DNA from: Ophiostoma sp. CBS 140.51
Lineage: Eukaryota > Ascomycota > Sordariomycetes > Ophiostomatales > Ophiostomataceae
Assembly (NCBI GenBank): GCA_029298735.1
Contig: JANSLP010000015.1
Coordinates: forward strand, 1-64,000
Reading direction: 5' to 3'
DNA length: 64,000 bases
Shown one piece after another: positions 30,263 to 38,165 of this stretch. Position numbers and translations under genes: made by a program. Positions within the stretch are counted from its first letter, which is position 1. Each line of letters opens with the position of its first letter. The notes under the pieces were generated by a model. That model did not search any database. It worked only from the letters and a program-made list of their open reading frames with translations, and was not told where the DNA came from.

Positions 30263-33076
30263 TCACTCAATCACAACATCCTCTTCAGCGAGGTGGACAG
30301 TGCCAGCGTCACCATTGACTGTAACCGTTGCACCATCCGGGATGAACTGCATGGCACGGGCCAACTGCACCGCTGGCAAACCATATTCACGCGCGAGACA
30401 CGAACCATGAGACAGAATACCACCCGTTTCGAGTACGATGCCGCTGATGATGTGGAACACAGGGGTCCAGCCTGGGTCGGTGGAGTTGACAACGAGAATA
30501 TCGCCCTCGCGCACACGACCAATATCCTTGAGCTGACGCACAACACGGGCAGTAGCCGTGACGTCACCCTTGGCCGTGCCAATACCCTTGAAAATACCAG
30601 CGCCCTCAAACGCAGACGGATCGGCATCGAGGTCGGCCGCCTTGTTGTCCACAATATAAGGGGGCAGTGGCGTCTCGCGCTCCATCATGCGCACAAAGTC
30701 GCGGCGACGGGCATCAATCTTGGCGCGGACGAGGGGCGTCATTTTCCGGGAATCCCAGAGACGGTACAGCTCCTGCTTGCTCAGGAACCAGACGTCGTCG
30801 TCTGACTCGAAAACGCCATACTCGGCCAGACGGCGGCCAACCTCCATAAAGCCCCATCGGATGGACAGGGTACAGTGGTCCAAGAAATTGCGCTCGTCGT
30901 CGCGGACAATGACAAACTCAATGCACCAAGCCAAGACAACCTTAAACAGCTCCACCTTGAAAAGACCGAGGGTAGAGCGCTGCATCTTGGCAAAGACCTT
31001 ATCGACAAAGGCTTCGCGGCGCTCATTGGTCTCGTGCTCTTTGATCTGCGGGTCAGGCGCATCCGGCGTCTTGAGCATGGCCTGGAGCGAGCGGTAGTCG
31101 ATGGACGGGTCCTCCCAGCGGCGCTTAAAGTAAATGTCGCGGTCGGGCATGCCGCGCTGGCCGTACAGTGCGAGGAAACCCTGGTAGTACTCCAAAAAGG
31201 TACGGCCATCGTCGGATTCGGCACAGGCTTCAAAAAAGGCGGCGTCTTGGTGTGCAAAAAATGCAGCACTCAGAATTGGCGACTTGTAGATGCGCTGCGA
31301 CATTTCCCACAGCATGTGGTTGGCCTTCATGGTCTCGCTGGCACGAGGTGTTCCCGTGAGCACAGCCTGGAAGGCGGTCTTGTCCTCCGGGTCGTACCAC
31401 ATCTGCAGCATTAGACTGAGGAGTGTCAACATGTCGCGGGCGTTGATAAAGAACCACGTCCACATGTCGCGCGTGTACTCGTCCTCAATGTCGAGCTGGC
31501 GATTAACATAAAAGCGGAGAGCCGTGTCGGACAGACTGGACAGCTCAGACCGCGGGATGCCCTTGCCCTCTGTGGCAAACTTGCCGTACCACTTGTTCTT
31601 TTGGAGCTCGAAGCCCTTGTAGAGCTGTGGACGAAGTGTCTCGACACGGGCGTACAGCTTGGCGTAGCCGAACCAGGAAAAGGTGGCGGCACTCACCTCC
31701 TCGCGCCAGGGGACGGGCAGGTTGGCGAGTAGGCCGGGGCGGAGCATAGGTGGAATGGTGTTGCGTACGACATCACGCTCTAGGTCACAGTTGAAGTAGG
31801 CCGTGGCCCGATGAAACTTCCAGTAGCGCTTCTCCTGAAGAGCCGGGTCGCCCCAAACGCCAGCAGCGCACTCGTGGCCCTGGGCCCACGAAAAGGCACG
31901 CACAGAGTACATGAGTGGCGAGATGGCACCGGTCCAGTTTTCGTCGGCCAGGGACCGTGTCCAGGTGGTGCCGTCAATCTCGGGGAACATTTGCCACTCC
32001 TCGAGGTCGGCGTCCCAGGAAAAGTCGACGCCCGTAATGGGGCGGCTCTGGAGAAGATACAAATCGTTGTCGCCCTCCAAAGCCCACTCAATGTCTTGGG
32101 GGAAGCCACCGTAGTGTTCCTGCACGCGCTGACCGAGACGGGCTAACTTGAGCGCCTGGTCGTCTGTCAAGCTGTAGGCTTCACGCAGTGCAGTGGGCGT
32201 GTCTTCGGTAATGGTGCCCTGGCCTGTGGATTGATCACCGGAAGGATGGCGACGGATGGTGTGTGTCTTGTCGCCCAAAGTGCGGTCACGGATGCGCAGA
32301 CTGTACCCGACATCCTTGAGGACGAAACTGTCTGGGTTAACGATGCCGCTGACGACTGCTTCGCCAAGACCCCACGATGCGTTAATGACCATCTCGTCGG
32401 TGGCTGCCGTCATGGGGTTGCCCGTAAACAAAACACCAGCGGCGGCGGCGGCAACCATGCGCTGAACTACCACAGCCAAGTCGACGTCCGCGTGGGCAAA
32501 GTTGTTGCGATGGCGGTAGGCCACGGCCCGCGCAGACCACAGAGAGGCCCAGCACGTACGAACAGCATCAATAAGAGCTTCGGGGCCACGGATGTCGAGC
32601 AGTGTGTCGTGCAGACCGGCAAAAGATGCCTCGGCCAGATCTTCAGCTGTACCGGACGAACGGACAGCAACAAATGGATCTCCATCATCGCCTGTCAGTT
32701 GTGCATAGTGAGATGTGATTTCAGATGTTAGCTCGAGCGGCATGAGCGTCTGCATGACCATCTCGCGTGCTGTGGCCGCCTTGGCTTCGACATCATCGGC
32801 GTTGTCGTAGTTGATGGCGCCGACGAGAGCCAAGATCTTGGGCTTGAGGCCGGACAGGTCCATGAAGCGGACGTAGGCAGCGGTCGTCACTGTAAATCCT
32901 GGTGGCACAGGAAATCGTGCCTGTGTCAGAAAGCCCAGGTTACAGCCCTTGCCGCCGACCTTGTCCTTTTCTGTGGCACCGGGATCGCTGAACGTGAGGG
33001 CATATTCAGACCGGGCGGGGCTGTCACTGGACGTTGACGACCGGCTTGTGCCGTTGACCTTGACGAGGGAGGACAT
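30263..33076 (-). CDS. Rifampicin-phosphotransferase/PEP-synthase-like dikinase
   Basis: A single exon of 937 aa. The N-terminal part (about 25-350) is a PEP-synthase-type ATP-grasp domain: KVGGKGCNLGFLTQARFPVP near the start, VAVRSSGTAEDLAEASFAGL at about 150-170, LFTGNPMTAATDEMVINASW and IEWALEGDNDLYLLQSRPI. A 450-residue helical middle follows. The phosphohistidine domain is at the extreme C-terminus, with the mobile histidine in GGILSHGSCLARE (His890). True PEP synthase has a TIM-barrel domain after the His domain; here it is absent and the substrate domain lies between the ATP and His domains. That order is the one in bacterial rifampicin phosphotransferase (RPH) and prodigiosin-type synthetases (PigC), which use ATP to transfer phosphate through His to a small molecule. 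The substrate is unknown. The lack of introns and the bacterial type suggest old lateral transfer. It is divergent from a Zn2Cys6 gene 906 bp away. Confidence 0.88.
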   Translation of the reverse strand: MSSLVKVNGTSRSSTSSDSPARSEYALTFSDPGATEKDKVGGKGCNLGFLTQARFPVPPGFTVTTAAYVRFMDLSGLKPKILALVGAINYDNADDVEAKAATAREMVMQTLMPLELTSEITSHYAQLTGDDGDPFVAVRSSGTAEDLAEASFAGLHDTLLDIRGPEALIDAVRTCWASLWSARAVAYRHRNNFAHADVDLAVVVQRMVAAAAAGVLFTGNPMTAATDEMVINASWGLGEAVVSGIVNPDSFVLKDVGYSLRIRDRTLGDKTHTIRRHPSGDQSTGQGTITEDTPTALREAYSLTDDQALKLARLGQRVQEHYGGFPQDIEWALEGDNDLYLLQSRPITGVDFSWDADLEEWQMFPEIDGTTWTRSLADENWTGAISPLMYSVRAFSWAQGHECAAGVWGDPALQEKRYWKFHRATAYFNCDLERDVVRNTIPPMLRPGLLANLPVPWREEVSAATFSWFGYAKLYARVETLRPQLYKGFELQKNKWYGKFATEGKGIPRSELSSLSDTALRFYVNRQLDIEDEYTRDMWTWFFINARDMLTLLSLMLQMWYDPEDKTAFQAVLTGTPRASETMKANHMLWEMSQRIYKSPILSAAFFAHQDAAFFEACAESDDGRTFLEYYQGFLALYGQRGMPDRDIYFKRRWEDPSIDYRSLQAMLKTPDAPDPQIKEHETNERREAFVDKVFAKMQRSTLGLFKVELFKVVLAWCIEFVIVRDDERNFLDHCTLSIRWGFMEVGRRLAEYGVFESDDDVWFLSKQELYRLWDSRKMTPLVRAKIDARRRDFVRMMERETPLPPYIVDNKAADLDADPSAFEGAGIFKGIGTAKGDVTATARVVRQLKDIGRVREGDILVVNSTDPGWTPVFHIISGIVLETGGILSHGSCLAREYGLPAVQLARAMQFIPDGATVTVNGDAGTVHLAEEDVVIE

Positions 33077-33381
33077 GGCGGTGGAGAGAACGGAAAAGTA
33101 AGGAGGTGTAAACAGAAGGAAGGGAAGTTATCAAGGACGACAACAGGTAAAAGGAAGAAAGAATCGGGCGGCTTGGATGATGGGGAATCAAGCAAGTATC
33201 GGTGTCGATGTGATTTATATTGTACTTGTGATAATAAGTAGTGACTGTATCTCGATAAAGCGACTTGATGAAAGCGAGTTGATAAAAAAGAGACAAAGGA
33301 TAGAGAACAGACGGATCAGCAAGCTGTGAGCAGTACGAGCATTCGACAAGGTAGAATACTCAACATCAAACAAAATGCGGC

Positions 33382-33395
33382 CCGGCGATGCCCGG
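33382..33395. promoter_or_regulatory. 14-bp motif CCGGCGATGCCCGG, shared with 37293-37306
   Basis: Differs by one base from CCGGGGATGCCCGG in the phosphatase/efflux-pump promoter. Nearly an inverted repeat (CCGG-N6-CCGG). I did not see it elsewhere in the window. CCG/CGG ends fit a Zn2Cys6 dimer site. Confidence 0.6.
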
Positions 33396-33869
33396 ATACG
33401 TCACATGAGATATTTGATTCGATCTCAAGAATAACAGAGGTTCTCTTCATTTTGGTCTCCATTAATGTCCCTCTTTGCCATGCTTTCACTTGTCATCGTC
33501 TGTCTCAACGGCCCATCTATCCCCGTTGTCCAAGTCTTTCCTGACTCGACACTCTGACGACAAGACGACGCCAGGTGGACGGCCAAGTGGACCATTCCCC
33601 AGATAGGAAAACAGATCATGCGGGGAAATTAGCTGCCTCCCTGTATGAAAAGAAAGAAACACTGGAGTAGACTCTTGACTTATTGTCACGTTGATGCTTG
33701 AGACAGGCATTCCTTCCACATCCTCTGGGCCCCGCACGATCGACCTTGTCTTCCCCAGATTCCTAGCGTTCTTGGGGTGGCGCGGCGCTGCGCTAGGATA
33801 ATGACTACCGCTGGTGACTGGCGATATGCTGTGATTTGCCTTAGGTATGGGGGCTATCTGAAGTAGCCG

Positions 33870-33885
33870 AACACTCTTGAGTGTT
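33870..33885. promoter_or_regulatory. Perfect 16-bp palindrome AACACTCTTGAGTGTT
   Basis: Seven-base arms around TT, about 100 bp before the Zn2Cys6 start. It may be a dimeric factor site or a hairpin in the leader. Confidence 0.55.
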
Positions 33886-33919
33886 TCCAAATATAAGAAC
33901 TCACCTTCGTCCGGGGGTA

Positions 33920-33936
33920 GTCGGAAATTAGCCGAC
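33920..33936. promoter_or_regulatory. Inverted repeat GTCGG-N7-CCGAC, candidate Zn2Cys6 binding site
   Basis: Perfect five-base arms with a seven-base spacer (AAATTAG), 46 bp before the start codon at 33983. Zn2Cys6 dimers bind CGG half-sites in inverted orientation with fixed spacing, so autoregulation is possible. Confidence 0.55.
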
Positions 33937-33982
33937 GAAGTCACACATACTCACAAATTGTTACCACGCCTTCTTCACCACA

Positions 33983-35935
33983 ATGGCCAAACGAAAGCTG
34001 TCAGTTGCACAGGACGGCTCGCCCGAGAGCGACGGCACAAACACCGACCAAAACCAAATCGACCCGGCGCCGACGTATCCCAAGAAGCGCGCGGCGATTG
34101 CCTGCACAGTCTGCCGGCTGAGGAAATCGCGCTGCGATGGCGGGCGACCGGCCTGTGGCCTGTGTGCCGACCTGGGCGTGAAATGCAACTACGCACCGCC
34201 GACGTTCGGCAACAGCCGGTCGACAGAACAGGCCGCACTGGAGCGGATCGAAAACGCCCTGCAGGGGCTGCAGCAACTTCAAGGTCTCACCAGTTTGCAA
34301 GATACACTGCAAAATCTACAGACACAGGTAGCCGGTTTGTCACAGCGCGTCAACCTGATTGCCAACAAAGTGTTTGAACCGCCGCCTCCACCGGCCTCTC
34401 TACCACAAGTACAACCACCGCAACTGTCACCACACTTTTTGTCCAAACCGCTGGTCCGGCCATCACTCGAGTTTCTGCCACCCATCGACAACCTTTCTCT
34501 TCTTGGTCTCCGCCAGTCACAGGGCGAGCTCAGCTGTCCACGGCCCAACTTCTTGACATTTTGCTGCACGTCGTCGTTGCGTGCACCGAGCTGGGACGAC
34601 ACGGAAGCCTTTTACGATGACGAACTCAAAAACAGCGAGCTGCTGTCCCGGGCGACAGAGCTGGCCCTGCTTCGTGGAGACGACGCAAATAACGGAGGCA
34701 CCAGTGATGGCCGCGGCCTCGACTTGTCCAAACAGACGACACGCTATCTACAACAGGGCTTTGTGGAGAGTTTCTTGCGATGGTACCCGATATGGGACGT
34801 GCCCGAGTCACTCCGGTATGTCGAAAAGGCACAAGGCTGTGGTTTTGACGCTTCTGAGCCGGCAACCTGTGTGGCCATGCTTCTCTTTGCCATCGGTGCC
34901 ATTGCTCAAGCCGATGTCAAAGTGTCGTCAGCATATGGCGAGCTACCTGGCATCGACTACTTTGCACGGGGTGTATCAATCCTCGAACAACGACGACCAA
35001 CGGTCACCAAAGGCTTCTTGGCGTTACAATGCCGCTTCCTCCAAGCCATCTACTGCCAGCTGTGCTTCATGCCACTGCAAGCATGGAACAGTATAAGCAC
35101 CGTCTCACGGGACCTGATGCATGCCCTCTCGTCTAGTCTGCCGGCCAGACTCGAGCCATCTGAGCGGGCATCGCTGCATCGACTCTTCTGGGCATGTTCG
35201 ACCGTCCACCACGAACTTGAGGCTGTTCTTATCATGCATCCCACCGGCATCCGGGCCTACCACGACTATGTTCCTCTTCCTCTATCAGAAACGGACGACG
35301 CCTGCTTCTATTACTTTCTCGCCCAAATAAGCCTTCGTCAACTCCTTTTCGAGACACTCGATGTCGTGGGCTTCAAGCGTGGACAGGTCAACCGCGCGCC
35401 CATCGTCACCGCTGAGATTCGCAAGTCCATCCGCGACTGGTACTGTCATCTTCCACCCACGCTGCGCTTCCCACTGGAGAAGGCGCCACTCTTTGACACT
35501 CGCAAGGCCTATCTGAGGGCACAGTACCTGTCTCTCTTTGTGCTCTTGGGATGGCCATCTGTTCTCGTGCTGTTCGAGATTGCCGACCTCGATGGCCCCA
35601 ATGCACCATCGCCCACGGAACTGGAACGGCTAAAGAGCGACGCCAAAGACTGCCTCGGCAAGTGTGCACTTTTACTCGAGTCGTCAGACGAGGTTCTGTC
35701 ACAACGGACTCTTGGCACACAGTTGGTCATGTGGTCCTGCTATGCCTCCCTCATTGAGTTGATTTTGACCTACAACAACACACTCTTTGACTTTGCACCG
35801 GCCACCACCGACGACCACGCCATCCGCTGCGGCTATGAGACGCTGTCGACGTGGAAGCACCTGCCCATCGTGAGTCGTGGTCTAGTGCGGGCGAAATATC
35901 TAATGGCATCCGTGGGCATTCACGTCGACGATTAG
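33983..35935 (+). CDS. Zn2Cys6 fungal-specific transcription factor
   Basis: A single exon of 650 aa. The zinc cluster occupies residues 41-68 with spacing C-x2-C-x6-C-x6-C-x2-C-x6-C, preceded by a basic segment (PKKRAAIA). A coiled-coil-like linker runs at about 78-125 (LERIENALQGLQQLQ, LQDTLQNLQTQVAGLSQRVN), then a Pro-rich spacer and the fungal regulator middle domain (about 200-480). Landmarks there are QGFVESFLRWYPIWDVPESL, GIDYFARGVSILEQRR, LFWACSTVHHELEAVL and YDYVPLP-like HDYVPLPLSE. No nuclear export or membrane segment is seen. It is divergent from the dikinase-like gene and ends 102 bp from the convergent phosphatase gene, so it may regulate its neighbours. The family commonly activates local gene clusters or catabolic genes; the inducer is unknown. 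Confidence 0.92.
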   Translation: MAKRKLSVAQDGSPESDGTNTDQNQIDPAPTYPKKRAAIACTVCRLRKSRCDGGRPACGLCADLGVKCNYAPPTFGNSRSTEQAALERIENALQGLQQLQGLTSLQDTLQNLQTQVAGLSQRVNLIANKVFEPPPPPASLPQVQPPQLSPHFLSKPLVRPSLEFLPPIDNLSLLGLRQSQGELSCPRPNFLTFCCTSSLRAPSWDDTEAFYDDELKNSELLSRATELALLRGDDANNGGTSDGRGLDLSKQTTRYLQQGFVESFLRWYPIWDVPESLRYVEKAQGCGFDASEPATCVAMLLFAIGAIAQADVKVSSAYGELPGIDYFARGVSILEQRRPTVTKGFLALQCRFLQAIYCQLCFMPLQAWNSISTVSRDLMHALSSSLPARLEPSERASLHRLFWACSTVHHELEAVLIMHPTGIRAYHDYVPLPLSETDDACFYYFLAQISLRQLLFETLDVVGFKRGQVNRAPIVTAEIRKSIRDWYCHLPPTLRFPLEKAPLFDTRKAYLRAQYLSLFVLLGWPSVLVLFEIADLDGPNAPSPTELERLKSDAKDCLGKCALLLESSDEVLSQRTLGTQLVMWSCYASLIELILTYNNTLFDFAPATTDDHAIRCGYETLSTWKHLPIVSRGLVRAKYLMASVGIHVDD

Positions 35936-36036
35936 ACATATAATGTATGATGATAATGTATGCTTGGATTTCTATGGCTCTATCTGTAAACTCTGCATGA
36001 AATAAGCGCGCTCCATCTCTTTTAAATGCGACTTCG

Positions 36037-36885
36037 TCACTCCTTGACAATCAAAAACTCCTTAATCTCACCGACCTCCTTCTTCGCCACGCCGCACTTG
36101 TTCTCCATGTACGCTGCTGCACCGCCAAACTCTTCTCGCAGCATCTTGAGCGTGTCCAGCATGCTATCCTTGCGCGCACCGACCATGCGCCGTGCACCGG
36201 CCTCGGAGGTGGCGCCCTGCTTCAGGACCGCCTGCACAAGCAGCTCGGTCCACTGACCCAGACCGGCCTCGGTCAGGTTGTACTCCTCGGCCACCGCCTG
36301 GTCCGGCACGTCACATAAACTCAACAGAAGAGCACCAAGAACACCCGTGCGGTCCTTGCCGGCCGTGCAGTGGATAATAAAGCCTCTTTGCTTTGTTGTG
36401 CGGGCGTCCTCCAGGATATGCCGCAGAATAATACCATACGAAGTGGCGCCCTCGGTCAGAATCGCCCGATACGCATTCACCATGCCCTTGGGGCTTTCGT
36501 CCTGGTAGTCGGCGTGCCGTTTGGCCAGACTCACGGGGTCGTAGCTCTGCTCCCGAAAGACAGGCGTAAAGATGCGCGTCACACCGGGCCAGTCGACCGT
36601 CTTGGGCCCCGTGCCGGCCACTTGCATCTTTTGGATCTCAGGGAGCGAGCGCAAGTCGTAAATGTGCGTCACACCCAAGCCGCGGATAGTGTCGACGGCC
36701 TCGGGTGTGGCGCTGGTCGGCTCGCCGCAGCGGAAGATGTAGCCGGTGCGGACTTTTCCTTGACCCGATTCTGATGAAACAGCATAGCCGCCGAGGTCGC
36801 GGAAGTTGGGGATACCCTTGAGGTGGACAAACGGCGGCGACGGCAAAGACGTCGACGTCTCCGGATTGAGGGGGCCGTGAGACAT
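36037..36885 (-). CDS. Tyrosine phosphatase-like protein (Y_phosphatase3 / Siw14-LipA type)
   Basis: A single exon, 282 aa from the ATG at 36885 (context CCGCCATGTC). An in-frame ATG 24 codons upstream at 36957 gives a basic extension and cannot be excluded as a targeted form. The protein begins its core with GIPNFRDLGGYAV, typical of the bacterial/fungal protein-tyrosine and phosphoinositide phosphatase family (PF13350). The CX5R catalytic loop is HCTAGKDRTG with Cys173 (282-aa numbering) and Arg179. The conserved IYDLRS and GRxxY-like TGYIFRCGEP segments are present. Substrates of relatives include phosphotyrosine, phosphoinositides and inositol pyrophosphates, so the actual substrate is open. 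It lies tail-to-tail with the Zn2Cys6 gene and divergent from the Tri12-type pump gene. Proteins of this type occur widely in fungi outside any cluster, so its link to the neighbours is only suggestive. Confidence 0.9.
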   Translation of the reverse strand: MSHGPLNPETSTSLPSPPFVHLKGIPNFRDLGGYAVSSESGQGKVRTGYIFRCGEPTSATPEAVDTIRGLGVTHIYDLRSLPEIQKMQVAGTGPKTVDWPGVTRIFTPVFREQSYDPVSLAKRHADYQDESPKGMVNAYRAILTEGATSYGIILRHILEDARTTKQRGFIIHCTAGKDRTGVLGALLLSLCDVPDQAVAEEYNLTEAGLGQWTELLVQAVLKQGATSEAGARRMVGARKDSMLDTLKMLREEFGGAAAYMENKCGVAKKEVGEIKEFLIVKE

Positions 36886-38165
36886 GGCGGTGGTGGTGAA
36901 GATCGTAGTGATTCGAAAGCGAGACCGAGGTGATGGTCGGATGAGGACAGAGAACAAAGCAAAGGGCTGTTGGATGTTGGAGTTCGTCGATTTGGAGAAA
37001 GGGAGGGGTATGGAAAAGGATTACCCAACAGATAGCAACAGACGGGCACAAAAGACGGGCACGAAAACAGGAACAGGAATAGACAGGGACAGAAACAAAG
37101 AGACACAGAAACACAAGTCGAGGAACGCAGGGACTGACCGCTGTTGCTGCGTGGTATTTTAGTTGGTGGTGGTTGTTGGTGGTTGGTTGCGTTGCGTCAG
37201 ATTGGCCGTGGAACAAGTCAAGAAAACGCGAACACGAGCAAAAGAGCTGCAAAAGAGCTCTGACAGAAAGGTGGGAGGAATGAAGGCCGAGGCCGGGGAT
37301 GCCCGGGCCACAGCGGGCTTAGTGTGGGAATATGGGCGCTAGCAAGGCACTACAGCGCACAAACAGCGGTAGACGTTTTTGGATGGTTTGCGGGGGTAGA
37401 GGGGATCTTTCAAACGAGCCTGGTGAGCCTGGGCGACGATGCCCTTTTGGGTCATTTGTTGTTGAACAACATGCCGGCGATCTGGAACGAGAAATGCCAC
37501 TCGTAACCCCTCACAGTCGACCGCATCCTTCTTCGTGTGCCCTCTTCTTTCTTCGTCATTTGATTACAACCTGCTTGCCAGAGTAAGACACAAGACCTCA
37601 ACACACCACTCCCGACCTGCTGGTCCTTAGGTTGCAGAAAGAAGCAAACTAGTCATAGGTAACTCTGGGAAATTGAAAAAGAACAATGACAGGGCAAGGA
37701 CAAGCAGTCCTGCCACTGATTATCATGGATAAGGATAACCCCTTTATGGTATGATTGACACTCCTTTCCTGGTCGGATGATTCCAGTAGTCTGGGCGGTC
37801 CGGGGAAGACTGGGCGGAGTCGAACGTGGATCCTGCAAGTCCCAGAAAAGAGACTGAAAATACCAGTAAAATAGTCAGGAATCCGGGGTAGATCCATCAG
37901 TATCTGGGGAGAAGCTGGCGCGCCTCGCCTAGATGGGTCTGTTTGCTTCTTGGGTCCTTGGGGCTCTGTGTCTTCCAGTGGAGTATATAACAGACTCACA
38001 CGCTGTCGTTGATGTGAGTAGCCATGATGTCCTTGTGAAGATATTTAGCTATCTTGACGTGTTTGGCTACTCTCTCCGCGTCTGGTCGTTTTGTCTCTCT
38101 TTTTTTCTCATTGAATTCATTTAACTCATTAACTTCTCCTTTTTTGATTTATCTATCCTCTCTCC
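36886..38165. promoter_or_regulatory. Divergent region between phosphatase and efflux-pump genes
   Basis: 1.28 kb with no supported gene. It contains the 14-bp motif at 37293-37306 and TATATAA at 37984-37990, about 180 bp before the pump start and a good TATA candidate on the + strand. The stretch before 38166 is T/C-rich leader. Confidence 0.6.
37293..37306. promoter_or_regulatory. 14-bp motif CCGGGGATGCCCGG, shared with 33382-33395
   Basis: Differs in one base from the copy in the dikinase/regulator promoter and contains a perfect CCGGG-N4-CCCGG inverted repeat. It lies between two divergent genes. Confidence 0.6.

Larger units (their letters stand above)
33077..33982. promoter_or_regulatory. 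Divergent promoter between dikinase-like gene and Zn2Cys6 regulator
   Basis: 906 bases shared by two opposite starts. It holds the 14-bp motif at 33382-33395, a 16-bp palindrome at 33870-33885 and a CGG-N7-CCG site at 33920-33936 (all listed separately), and an AATATAAG TATA-like element near 33888-33896 for the regulator. This arrangement is typical of a regulator controlling its neighbour and itself, but direct evidence is absent. Confidence 0.65.

Noticed and set aside
30263..33076. Calling the dikinase-like gene a PEP synthase
   Set aside because: The phosphohistidine domain is at the C-terminus and the TIM-barrel PEP-binding domain is missing, so the RPH/PigC order fits better.
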